Source: a bacterium (lineage in GTDB: Bacteria; Patescibacteriota; JABMPQ01; JAUVWW01). From it: 61,826 nt of DNA. How positions within the stretch are numbered: the first letter of the stretch is position 1; every line of letters starts with the position of its first letter. The translations under genes were made by a program, and so were the position numbers. Shown in pieces: positions 25,685 through 33,726 of this stretch. The notes under the pieces were generated by a model. The model did no database searches, was not told where the DNA came from, and was given only the letters and a program-made list of their open reading frames with translations. The stretch lies in assembly GCA_030603885.1 (NCBI GenBank), contig JAUVWW010000006.1, positions 1-61,826 of the forward strand, written 5' to 3'.

Positions 25685-26314
25685 ATGAGAAGAGTAATTT
25701 CGCGAACCAGAAGAGTTGTTCGTGGCCCAGAGCATGAATACCCTGAACAATATCCTAGATATAGGTATAGAAGGCCATCCACAGGAAGAAGCTTTAGACC
25801 CACAAGAAGAGCGTCTGGGATTGGTATTTTAGTCGTTATTTTAGTGATTGGAGGAATAGCGGCTTGGAGTTTTTGGGCTTCTCGCAAATCTGCTGAAGAA
25901 GCTCGAAAGACTGGCCCAGAGGCAGTGGTAGAGCAGGTAATAATGGCTTTAGAAAAAGGAAGCGAAAGTAGAGCCAAGACCTTTGTCAAAGAAGAAGATA
26001 CAGCTACCTCGGCTCAACTTTCAAGTCTCTTTACCAATTACCGAGAGTATACTAGTGGAGAAGATTATATTGATTGGAGTAATATGAAATACGAGGTAAA
26101 GACTATCAGCGATACAGAAGCTCAAGTCGAAGTTTCTGGTACAGCTGAGATTATAGAAGTAGAGACTACTACTTGGATTGATGAGTATGGTCAAGAGATT
26201 GAAGAGACAACTGAAATTTCTGGAGGAACATATAATTTTTCCGGAATAATTTTTGGATTAAAAAAGATAGAGGAAGAATGGTTTTTAAGCGAAGTACCAA
26301 GTAAGATTTTCTGA
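25685..26314 (+). CDS. Membrane-anchored hypothetical protein (NTF2-like ectodomain?)
   Basis: The 209 residues start with an Arg-rich cytosolic tail (~1-40; RRVISRTRRVVRG, RYRYRRPSTGRS), then a transmembrane segment (~44-62; GILVVILVIGGIAAWSFW) and an extracytoplasmic domain of ~140 residues. That domain begins with a helix (AVVEQVIMALEKGSESRAKTF) followed by beta strands, a plan like DUF4878/NTF2-like small domains. I cannot name a function. It lies between the DUF2207 gene and lemA on the same strand. A short palindrome (TCCCGCTCAGCGGGA, 26349-26363) separates it from lemA. Confidence 0.7.
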   Translation: MRRVISRTRRVVRGPEHEYPEQYPRYRYRRPSTGRSFRPTRRASGIGILVVILVIGGIAAWSFWASRKSAEEARKTGPEAVVEQVIMALEKGSESRAKTFVKEEDTATSAQLSSLFTNYREYTSGEDYIDWSNMKYEVKTISDTEAQVEVSGTAEIIEVETTTWIDEYGQEIEETTEISGGTYNFSGIIFGLKKIEEEWFLSEVPSKIF

Positions 26315-26379
26315 TTATAATTATTTAATAAATTAATTCCACTTGCTATCCCGCTCAGCGGGAAGGTGAGTAAAAACCT

Positions 26380-26934
26380 ATGATCATTGGATTGATCGTT
26401 CTAGCTGTCGTAGTTATCCTTGTTATCTGGATCATTGTTGCCTACAATGGACTGATTAGACTGCGAAACAGAACCAAGGAAGCCTGGTCTGATATTGATG
26501 TACAACTGAAAAGAAGGTACAATCTGATTCCTAATTTGGTAGAAACTGTCAAAGGCTATGCTGCTCATGAGAAGAAAGTGTTTACTGATGTTACAGAAGC
26601 AAGAACACGAGCCATGACTGCTGGAGCGCCTCAAAAGAAAGCAGTAGCAGAAAACATGTTAGCTGGAGCTTTGAAGACTCTGTTTGCTGTAGCAGAAAAC
26701 TATCCTGATCTAAAAGCCAATGAGAATTTCCTGTCTTTGCAGAGAGATCTGACCGACACAGAAGACAAAATCCAGGCATCCAGAAGATTCTACAATGGCA
26801 ATGTCAGAGACTTCAACATCAAACAGGAAGTCTTTCCCATCAACATCATTGCCAAAACCTTTGGCTTCAAGAAGGCAGAGTTCTTTGAGGTGGAAGCTCC
26901 AGAAGAAAGAAAGCCAATCAAGGTAAAGTTCTAA
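26380..26934 (+). CDS. lemA: LemA family protein
   Basis: The 184 residues have one N-terminal transmembrane helix (~1-23) and a long helical LemA domain with the signature motifs YNGLIRLRNRTKEAWSDIDV, LKRRYNLIPNLVETVKGYA and FNGNVRDFN-like YNGNVRDFNIK. LemA proteins are widespread envelope proteins often found beside HtpX-type peptidases, as here: htpX starts 1 base after the lemA stop. Codon use is noticeably more C-ending than in neighbouring genes, as in the genes at 38103 and 56347, which may reflect high expression. Confidence 0.93.
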   Translation: MIIGLIVLAVVVILVIWIIVAYNGLIRLRNRTKEAWSDIDVQLKRRYNLIPNLVETVKGYAAHEKKVFTDVTEARTRAMTAGAPQKKAVAENMLAGALKTLFAVAENYPDLKANENFLSLQRDLTDTEDKIQASRRFYNGNVRDFNIKQEVFPINIIAKTFGFKKAEFFEVEAPEERKPIKVKF

Positions 26935-26935
26935 C

Positions 26936-27835
26936 ATGTACAAACAAATTGCTTCTAATAAAAGGAAGGCGACTTTGTTTATTTTTTTATTTGTAATTCT
27001 AATTTTAGCTTTAGGTTTTATCTTTGGTTATGTTACTGATCTTGGCTACTTTGGAGTTGGTCTAGCTGGAATTATTGCCATTGGCTATGGTTTAATTGGT
27101 TATTACTCGGGAGATAAATTTATTCTTTTTATCTCTGGAGCCAGACAAGTGACTAGAGGAAATGCTAGACCTATTTATAATTTAGTAGAAAATCTCTGTA
27201 TTGCCTCAGGTCTGCCAGTTCCCAAAATTTATGTTATTCCTGATCTCTCCCCCAATGCCTTTGCTACTGGGAGAGATCCAAAGCATGCTTCTCTAGCTCT
27301 AACTTCTGGCATTATTGAAAAACTGGAAAAAGCAGAATTAGAAGGAGTAGTAGCTCATGAGCTTTCCCATATTAAAAACTTTGATATTAGACTAGCTTCT
27401 ATGGTAGTTATTTTTGTTGGCATAGTAGCTTTGCTTTCCAATTGGCTCCTCAGGATGAGCTTTTTTGGCAGGGGAAGACGAAGAAGAGGAGGTGGAGGGC
27501 AGATAGGTCTGATTTTGCTTCTGATTGGTTTGGCATTAGCCATCTTTTCTCCTTTGATTGCCAGGCTCATCCAGTTTGCCATCTCCCGAAAAAGAGAATT
27601 TCTAGCTGATGCCTCAGGAGCCATGATTACCCGATATCCTGAGGGCCTGGCTCGAGCCTTAGAAAAAATCTCTTCTGATCCTACTCCTTTACAAAGAGTA
27701 AATAATACCACAGCTCATCTTTATATTTCTAATCCTTTAAGAAGACAAAAAGGCTGGCTGACCAAACTTTATTCCACTCACCCACCAATAAAAGAAAGAA
27801 TAAAAGTCTTGCGTAAGATATCAGAAAATGTATAA
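26936..27835 (+). CDS. htpX: HtpX, membrane zinc protease
   Basis: HtpX is an integral-membrane M48 protease for quality control of membrane proteins, with its active site on the cytosolic side. The 299 residues contain two N-terminal transmembrane segments (~15-60), the zinc motif AHELSHIKNFD (~139-149), a Gly/Arg-rich loop (GRGRRRRGGGG), a second pair of hydrophobic segments, and the third zinc ligand Glu in KREFLADA. All catalytic residues are present. It is translationally coupled to lemA. Confidence 0.95.
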   Translation: MYKQIASNKRKATLFIFLFVILILALGFIFGYVTDLGYFGVGLAGIIAIGYGLIGYYSGDKFILFISGARQVTRGNARPIYNLVENLCIASGLPVPKIYVIPDLSPNAFATGRDPKHASLALTSGIIEKLEKAELEGVVAHELSHIKNFDIRLASMVVIFVGIVALLSNWLLRMSFFGRGRRRRGGGGQIGLILLLIGLALAIFSPLIARLIQFAISRKREFLADASGAMITRYPEGLARALEKISSDPTPLQRVNNTTAHLYISNPLRRQKGWLTKLYSTHPPIKERIKVLRKISENV

Positions 27836-27878
27836 TAGAATAGTGAATTAGCAGCTAAGTAACTAGTTAACTAAATTC

Positions 27879-28163
27879 ATGCCCATCAAAAAAGCTGCCA
27901 AAAAATGGCTAAGACAATCTAAAAAGAGACAGGCTCGTAATGTCAAAGTCAAAGAAGAGCTAAAAGAGATTATAACCAAAACTCGAGGATTGATTGAGAA
28001 AAAGAAATTTGAAGAAGCCAAAAAAGCCCTGGTTAAGGCTTATTCAAAATTAGATAAAGCAGTAAAGTATGGAATGATTAAAAAGAATACTGCTTCCAGA
28101 AAAAAGTCGAGGCTAGCCCAGGCTTTAAATAAAGCCATGGGTAAGAAGAAGACTGCCGAATAA
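27879..28163 (+). CDS. rpsT: 30S ribosomal protein bS20
   Basis: The 94-residue, very basic, all-helical protein has the bS20 pattern: MPIKKAAKKWLRQSKKRQARN at the start, then LKEIITKTRGLIEKKKFEEA and a Lys-rich end with KNTASRKKSRLAQALNKA. bS20 binds 16S rRNA helices 9, 11 and 44 early in 30S assembly. Length is normal. It ends in a perfect hairpin terminator. Confidence 0.93.
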   Translation: MPIKKAAKKWLRQSKKRQARNVKVKEELKEIITKTRGLIEKKKFEEAKKALVKAYSKLDKAVKYGMIKKNTASRKKSRLAQALNKAMGKKKTAE

Positions 28164-28189
28164 GATATATAAGATTACAAGATAAAATA

Positions 28190-28220
28190 CAACCCTACAG
28201 AATTTGTAGGGTTGATTTGT
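28190..28220 (+). terminator. Intrinsic terminator after rpsT
   Basis: CAACCCTACA (28190-28199) pairs perfectly with TGTAGGGTTG (28205-28214), followed by a short T-rich tract. Confidence 0.75.
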
Positions 28221-28234
28221 AAAATAGTGTCTAT

Positions 28235-28552
28235 TTACAACAAGATCTCCTTTTCTCTTATTATCCTGACTCCCTTTGCCACTGTCACCCTTCTCAGATG
28301 TCTTGGATTAGATTTTTTGCGGTAATAAATGTGTGCCCCGGACCGAAGAAGTCGTATAGCTACAGGTTGATAGCCGGGGAGATAATTATAGAGATCTTCT
28401 CCTATAAAAGTTCGCTGGACAGGACGCCGATTAATAAATGATTCAAGTTCTTTTTTAGATATTTTATATAGGTTCTTAAGACTCTTAATATACCTCCGAG
28501 TATCTTTCGACGGCTTATTTAAGAGGTCTTTCAGCGACTTACCCTTAGCCAT
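28235..28552 (-). CDS. Small basic hypothetical protein (105 aa)
   Basis: I do not recognise this protein. It is 105 residues, strongly basic, with no signal peptide and no membrane segment. An N-terminal helical part (SLKDLLNKPSKDTRRYIKSLK) is followed by a KISKKELESFINRR helix and then by probable strands (VAIRLLRSGAHIYYRKKS, RRVTVAKGVRIIREKEI). The Shine-Dalgarno AAGGGGGG is good. It is the last gene of the minus-strand run after holA, with 40 bases between them. A nucleic-acid-binding role fits the charge but is inference. Confidence 0.65.
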   Translation of the reverse strand: MAKGKSLKDLLNKPSKDTRRYIKSLKNLYKISKKELESFINRRPVQRTFIGEDLYNYLPGYQPVAIRLLRSGAHIYYRKKSNPRHLRRVTVAKGVRIIREKEILL

Positions 28553-28592
28553 TTTTACCCCCCTTTTCTAAAGGACAAATTTAAAATATTTT

Positions 28593-29552
28593 TTAACTAC
28601 TACATAACTTGGTTACCAGCAAGTCCAAAGCTAGATTAGGTTCGATTTTACTTGTTTTTAAAGCTACATCTGTATCGAGAAGTTTTTGATAGATTTTTTT
28701 AAGTTCGTTTAAAGAAAAATTTCTAGCCTGAGAAAAAGTTTTTTGGACAACAAAGGGATGCATTTTTGTTTCTCTTTGGATTTGGTATTGATTTTTACCT
28801 TGATCAATTAAATCTTTAATGATTAATAGATTTCTAAACTGATAAGTAATCATGGTTAAAAGATAAAGTTCGTGAGCTCCTGATTCTATCTGATCATGGA
28901 GAAGCTTTAAGGCTCTTTTTTTATTTTTTTGACCAATAGCATCAATCATATTAAAGATATTAGTATCTAACTTTGCTTTAACTAAAAGTTCTACATCATC
29001 AGTTGCGATAGGTTCATTTTTAGCACCTTTGTAGCTAATTAACTTATCAACTTCGTTAGACATTTGCCAAAGATCATTGCCAACATAAGCAGCCAGCTTT
29101 TCTTGAGCACTTCTTTCCATTTTTCCTCCTCTTTTTTTTACTTCTTGTTCAATCCATTTTGATAAAGAATAACCAGAAAGTAATTTAAACTCTTGAGCCT
29201 TTTGGGGTTTTTTAAAAAGTTTGAATAGTTTTGTTCTTTCATCTGGACTGTCTTCTTCCCAAAAGACGATCACCGTAGTTTCAGGTATTTTTTTCTTTAT
29301 ATAGTTTATCAATTCATCTGGCAAAGTTTTACTTTTATTTTTGGTTAGTAAATTTTCCACAATGACTAATCTTTTCTTAGCTAAAAAAGGAACAGCCTGG
29401 ACTGCTTTTTTAATATCTTCCGAACCTGCTTTTTCTCCATCTAGAACAGTCAGATTAATATTAGAGGGATCTGACTTTTTAAATTTTTCTTTGATCTGAT
29501 TTAATTTTTGGCGCGATCGATAACTATCTTCGCCATAAAGAAAGATGATCAT
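28593..29552 (-). CDS. holA: DNA polymerase III delta subunit
   Basis: HolA opens the beta clamp within the clamp loader. The 319 residues match the family. It has IIFLYGEDSYRSRQKLNQI at the start, VPFLAKKRLVIVENLL as the clamp-interacting part, a middle domain with YVGNDLWQMSNEVDKLISY, and a helical C-terminal collar domain (LALDLLVTKLC). It is poorly conserved in general but the pattern is clear. It is divergent from the FabZ-like gene. Nothing is unusual. Confidence 0.9.
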   Translation of the reverse strand: MIIFLYGEDSYRSRQKLNQIKEKFKKSDPSNINLTVLDGEKAGSEDIKKAVQAVPFLAKKRLVIVENLLTKNKSKTLPDELINYIKKKIPETTVIVFWEEDSPDERTKLFKLFKKPQKAQEFKLLSGYSLSKWIEQEVKKRGGKMERSAQEKLAAYVGNDLWQMSNEVDKLISYKGAKNEPIATDDVELLVKAKLDTNIFNMIDAIGQKNKKRALKLLHDQIESGAHELYLLTMITYQFRNLLIIKDLIDQGKNQYQIQRETKMHPFVVQKTFSQARNFSLNELKKIYQKLLDTDVALKTSKIEPNLALDLLVTKLCSS

Positions 29553-29562
29553 ATCAATAGGC

Positions 29563-29591
29563 TTGACAAGTTTATTTTATTAGATTAGAGT
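29563..29591 (+). promoter_or_regulatory. Promoter for the FabZ-like gene
   Basis: TTGACA at 29563-29568 and TAGAGT at 29586-29591 are 17 bp apart. Confidence 0.6.
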
Positions 29592-29649
29592 ATTATGTTT
29601 ATGTTATATAAATTTTGAAGCTAAAAATTAAAGATAAAAAGGAGGTAAA

Positions 29650-30135
29650 ATGAAAAATAGGATTTCTGTTGAGGAGATCCGCAAGCTTTTGCCCCATGGT
29701 AAGGATTGTTTTCTTTATCTGCCTGATCATTTAAAGCACGTAGTATTATTATCTACCGAAGGGGATTATCCGGTAATCCATGCTTTATTTTATCCCCCTA
29801 AAGAGCATTTTAAAGGGCATTTTCCAGGAAAACCTGTCTATCCAGGGGTAATTCAGTTGGAAGCACTAATGCAGCTAGGGGCTATTCTGGTTCTGGCTAG
29901 TGCAGATGAACCAAAGATAATCTATCCTGTTGAGATTAAAAAAGCCAGATTTCGAGAAGCTATTACACCAGATACTCTGTTTGCCATTCTCCATGTAGAA
30001 TTAACAAAATTGAGTAAGCGGGGCGGTGAAGGTTTTGGAGCTGTCTATAAATGTGAAAAGGGCGAGAGTAACTACGATAAAGACAAGAAACCAGCTACTG
30101 AGGCAACTTTTACTTTTCTTTTTGGATCTACCTAA
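29650..30135 (+). CDS. FabZ-like hotdog-fold dehydratase homologue
   Basis: The 161-residue hotdog protein has the FabZ/FabA active-site region: HFKGHFPGKPVYPGVIQLEA (~53-72), with the catalytic His in HFPG and Glu in QLEA where FabZ has its acidic residue, then KKARFREAITP. FabZ dehydrates 3-hydroxyacyl-ACP in fatty acid synthesis. No other fab gene or acyl carrier protein is in the window, and most CPR bacteria lack the pathway, so the real substrate is uncertain. Strong Shine-Dalgarno AAAAGGAGG; single-gene unit with its own promoter and terminator. Confidence 0.85.
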   Translation: MKNRISVEEIRKLLPHGKDCFLYLPDHLKHVVLLSTEGDYPVIHALFYPPKEHFKGHFPGKPVYPGVIQLEALMQLGAILVLASADEPKIIYPVEIKKARFREAITPDTLFAILHVELTKLSKRGGEGFGAVYKCEKGESNYDKDKKPATEATFTFLFGST

Positions 30136-30151
30136 TAAATATTGCTTTATT

Positions 30152-30184
30152 GGCCGGTCGTTTGAACAACGATCGGTCTTTTTA
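30152..30184. terminator. Intrinsic terminator overlapping the polA stop
   Basis: GGCCGGTCGTT (30152-30162) pairs, with one G-T and one mismatch, with AACGATCGGTC (30168-30178), followed by TTTTTAT. The polA stop codon lies in the tail. Confidence 0.8.
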
Positions 30185-32773
30185 TATTTCCTTCATCTCC
30201 TCCCAATTATCTCCTACTTTAATATCCACTTTCAAAGGAACTTTTAATTTATAGATATTTTCCATAATATCTTTGATTTTTTTAGCATATCCTGCTATTT
30301 TATCCTTTTTTACTTCAAAAAGCAGTTCGTCATGGACCTGCAAAAGCATTTTCAATTGTTGGCTGTTGGCTATTGGCTGTTGGTTGATTTTGTTCATGGC
30401 CATTTTAATAATATCAGCTGTTGTTCCCTGAATAGGCATATTAATAGCCATTCGTTGGGCCGAAGCAACTAGTTGAGGTTGTCTAGATTTTAATTCGGGA
30501 AGATATCGGCGACGACCCAAAAGAGTTTCTACATAACCATTTTCTCTAGCGAATTCAATAATCTCTTTAATGTATAAAGCTAGACTAATATGTTTTTCAA
30601 AGTACTTGTCAATATAAGCTTTAGCTTTGTCATGATTAATTCCCAAAGTCTTGGCCAAACCAAAAGGACTCATGCCATAAGAAACACCAAAATTAACAAT
30701 TTTAGCTATTCTTCTTTCTTCCGGAGTAACATTTTTAATATCCTTGTCAAAAATTGTAGCTGCGGTTTGGCCATGAATATCCTCACCTCTTTTAAAAGCC
30801 TCGATCATAGCTTGATCCTCTGTTTTGTGAGCCAGAACTCTTAGATCAATTTGGGAATAATCAGCAGATAGTAATTTGTAACCTCTCTCGGCAATAAATG
30901 CCTTTCTAATTTTTCTGCCTGTCTCGGTTCGAATAGGAATGTTCTGTAAATTTGGATCAGAGGAAGAGAGCCTTCCAGTGACGGTTCCTGTTTGATGGAA
31001 AGTAGTATGTACTCTATCTTTTGAGTTAACAAGTTTTGGCAGAGTATCGAGGTAGGTTGTCTTTAATTTTGTAAGCTCGCGATATTGTTCTATAAGTACA
31101 ATAATAGGATGTTTTTCTCTTAGCTTAGCTAGCTCTGAAGCGCCAGTAGAATAACCAGTGGTTGTCTTTTTAATATCCTCGGTTGGTAATTTAAGCTTGG
31201 TAAATAATATTTCTGAAAGTTGTTTAGGAGATGAAATATTAAATTTTGTGCCAGCCAGCCTATGAATTTCTTTTTCTAAAATATCGATACTTTTTTTGAA
31301 ATCCTTGCTTAATTTTTTAAGATAGGGTAGATCAATTTTTATCCCGGCTATTTCCATTTGAGCCAGAACTTTTATCAAGGGCATCTCTGTTTCTTGAAAC
31401 AACTGATACATTTTTTCATTTAATTTTAATTTTTCTTCTAATTTCTCTTTTAGCTGAAAGATTAAACTAGTCTTAAAACAGACTAACTTTTCTCTTTTTA
31501 ATTCTGGCATCTCCATACCCAATTCTTTAAAAGCAATATCTTCTAGCTCAAAATTCCCGGTTGGATTGAGCAGATAGGAAGCAATTATGATATCAAACTT
31601 AACATTAGCTAAGTTCATTTTTTTCTTAGCCAGATCAATAAAAGATTTTTTTAGATGATAGCCATATTTTTCAATCTTTTCATTTTTAAAAACAGACCTA
31701 ATTTGATCTAAATAAGAAATGGGCAGATAATAGATTTCCTTTTTTGATAAAGCAAAAGCCAGGCCATCTTTTTCTAAATAAAAAACAAAGCTCTTTGATT
31801 TATTTAATTTATCTTTTAGTCTACTACATTCTGTTTTTGTTTTAATAAACTTATATTCTTGTTCTTTCTTTTCAGAAAAAGCAGTTTGTTTTGGAACTTG
31901 GGTTTCTGGTAGCCTTTTAATAAGGCTTCTAAATTCTAATTCTTGAAATAGTTTTACTACTTTATCTCGATCATAGGTTTTTAATTTTGCCTTTTTCCAA
32001 TCGATCTCAAATGGTATATCACAGACAATCCGAGCTAATTTTTTAGAAAGAAAAGCCTCGTCTTTATGTTCTTTGAGTAGCTTTCTATACCGATCTTTGA
32101 TTTTTGGAGAGCCAATATTTTTATAAAGCTTTTCTAAAGTTTGAAATTCCTTAATTAAATCAGTGGCTGTTTTTTCTCCAATGCCTAGAACTCCAGGAAT
32201 ATTGTCCGAAGGATCACCCCTTAAAGCCTTAAAATCAACTAATTGCTCTGGTTTGAAACCATATCTTACTTGCACTGCTTTTTCATCATAGATAATAGTA
32301 TCTTGAACTCCTTTTCGAAGGGTATAAACTTTAGTATCTTGGTCGACCAATTGGAGAGCATCTAGATCTCCAGTAACAATAATATTATCAATGCCCACCT
32401 TTTTAGATAGAGCACCAATAATATCATCTGCTTCATAGCCGGCCATTTCATAAGTAGGAATGCTAAAAGCCTCCAGCACTTGTTTAATTCGGGGAATTTG
32501 TTTGTACAGTTCCTCAGGGGCCTTTTGTCTGGTGGCTTTATATTCTTTGAAAATTTTGTGTCTAAAAGTGGGAGCTTTTTTGTCCCAAGCACAGAGAACA
32601 AAATCTGGCTTTAACTCATCAAGTACTTTAAGCAGAACAGAGACAAAACCATAGACAGCATTAACTAGTTCTCCTTTGACAGTGGTAAGAGGTGGCAAGG
32701 CATAAAAAGCCCTGTGTAGCAGAGCATTGGCATCAATGAGGATAAGGAGTTTGGATTTAGATTTCTCTGGCAT
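30182..32773 (-). CDS. polA: DNA polymerase I with inactive proofreading domain
   Basis: The 863 residues show three domains. A 5'-3' exonuclease (~1-290) has LIDANALLHRAFYALPP, AGYEADDIIG and TGDLDALQL. A 3'-5' exonuclease-like domain (~310-480) has a first motif that reads FYLEKDGL where active enzymes have FDTETDGL, so the metal-binding Asp is lost. The polymerase domain (~490-863) has motif A SADYSQIDLRVLAH, the finger helix RRIAKIVNFGVSYG and motif C LLQVHDELLFEV. It can therefore do primer removal and gap filling but not proofread. A repeat-like insertion (INQQPIANSQQL, DNA 30352-30400) sits just before motif C. truB starts 5 bases upstream, on the same strand. Confidence 0.96.
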   Translation of the reverse strand: MPEKSKSKLLILIDANALLHRAFYALPPLTTVKGELVNAVYGFVSVLLKVLDELKPDFVLCAWDKKAPTFRHKIFKEYKATRQKAPEELYKQIPRIKQVLEAFSIPTYEMAGYEADDIIGALSKKVGIDNIIVTGDLDALQLVDQDTKVYTLRKGVQDTIIYDEKAVQVRYGFKPEQLVDFKALRGDPSDNIPGVLGIGEKTATDLIKEFQTLEKLYKNIGSPKIKDRYRKLLKEHKDEAFLSKKLARIVCDIPFEIDWKKAKLKTYDRDKVVKLFQELEFRSLIKRLPETQVPKQTAFSEKKEQEYKFIKTKTECSRLKDKLNKSKSFVFYLEKDGLAFALSKKEIYYLPISYLDQIRSVFKNEKIEKYGYHLKKSFIDLAKKKMNLANVKFDIIIASYLLNPTGNFELEDIAFKELGMEMPELKREKLVCFKTSLIFQLKEKLEEKLKLNEKMYQLFQETEMPLIKVLAQMEIAGIKIDLPYLKKLSKDFKKSIDILEKEIHRLAGTKFNISSPKQLSEILFTKLKLPTEDIKKTTTGYSTGASELAKLREKHPIIVLIEQYRELTKLKTTYLDTLPKLVNSKDRVHTTFHQTGTVTGRLSSSDPNLQNIPIRTETGRKIRKAFIAERGYKLLSADYSQIDLRVLAHKTEDQAMIEAFKRGEDIHGQTAATIFDKDIKNVTPEERRIAKIVNFGVSYGMSPFGLAKTLGINHDKAKAYIDKYFEKHISLALYIKEIIEFARENGYVETLLGRRRYLPELKSRQPQLVASAQRMAINMPIQGTTADIIKMAMNKINQQPIANSQQLKMLLQVHDELLFEVKKDKIAGYAKKIKDIMENIYKLKVPLKVDIKVGDNWEEMKEI

Positions 32774-32778
32774 TGTTT

Positions 32779-33666
32779 TTAAACTAATACTTTCTTTGGC
32801 ATCAACTCTTCTGTATCCGGGTCATATTTGGCAATGGCCACCACTTCTTTTTCCTCAGAAAGACAAGCAATATCTTTTTTCTGTTCTTCTTTGGAAAATG
32901 ATTGTTTCCAAGTCACAGCCAAACCTCTTTTTAATTGATCTATTTGTACACTATCCAAAGTTACCTGGAGTAAATTTTCAACTGCAAGATAAGAAGGCAA
33001 AAGTAATTTAGTCCAATTTTCTTTGTTTATTTCCCGCAGAGGAATGGAATCTTTAATGACAAAATTTCCTACTCGAGTTCGTACCAAACTAGCTACATAA
33101 GCTCCTGTTTTTAGTTCCATCCCTATATCATATCCCAGGGATCGAATATAAGTGCCAGTTGAACAAGCTACCTTCAATCTAAGATAAGGATATTTATATT
33201 CTAATAATTTAATATCAAAGATGATGATCTTGGCTGGTTTACGTTCTGCATCTTCACCTAGGCGAGCATACTCATAAAGTTTTTTGCCTTTTACTTTTCT
33301 AGCAGAATAGATGGGAGGCAATTGTTTTTGTGGGCCGATAAAGCCTCGGAGAACCTTTTTTAGTTCTTCCAAAGTTGGTTTTCTTTTAACTTTAATTAAT
33401 TTTTTGATGCCAGTTCGATCATAAGTATTGGTTACTGCTCCCAGCCTGATTTTAGCATTGTATGTTTTTCTTTCATTTTTGATATATTCTGCCAAACGGG
33501 TAGCTCGATTAAGGCAAATAATCAAAACCCCCACAGCAAAAGGATCTAGGGTACCTGTATGACCAACTCTTTTTAGACCAGTTTCCTGACGTATAACTTC
33601 AACTACAGCATGAGAGGTCATGTCTGGTGGCTTGTTAATGTTAAGCAGTCCTGATTGATTTGACAT
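32779..33666 (-). CDS. truB: tRNA pseudouridine(55) synthase TruB
   Basis: TruB makes pseudouridine 55 in the T-loop of tRNAs. The 295 residues contain GLLNINKPPDMTSHAVVEVIR, the catalytic Asp in HTGTLDPFAVGVLIICL, YDRTG and the CSTGTYIRSLGYDIG motif, plus a C-terminal PUA-like extension. Length is normal. Its start codon region overlaps the -35 of the purF-like promoter on the other strand. It is followed by polA, probably in one transcript. Confidence 0.95.
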   Translation of the reverse strand: MSNQSGLLNINKPPDMTSHAVVEVIRQETGLKRVGHTGTLDPFAVGVLIICLNRATRLAEYIKNERKTYNAKIRLGAVTNTYDRTGIKKLIKVKRKPTLEELKKVLRGFIGPQKQLPPIYSARKVKGKKLYEYARLGEDAERKPAKIIIFDIKLLEYKYPYLRLKVACSTGTYIRSLGYDIGMELKTGAYVASLVRTRVGNFVIKDSIPLREINKENWTKLLLPSYLAVENLLQVTLDSVQIDQLKRGLAVTWKQSFSKEEQKKDIACLSEEKEVVAIAKYDPDTEELMPKKVLV

Positions 33667-33687
33667 AGTTTATAGTGGTGCTATGAT
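33660..33687 (+). promoter_or_regulatory. Promoter for the PurF-like gene
   Basis: TTGACA at 33660-33665 and TATGAT at 33682-33687 are 16 bp apart, overlapping the 5' end of truB. Confidence 0.7.
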
Positions 33688-33726
33688 TAAATATTCTTTT
33701 TATAAAATTTGAGAAAGGAGGTTCAA

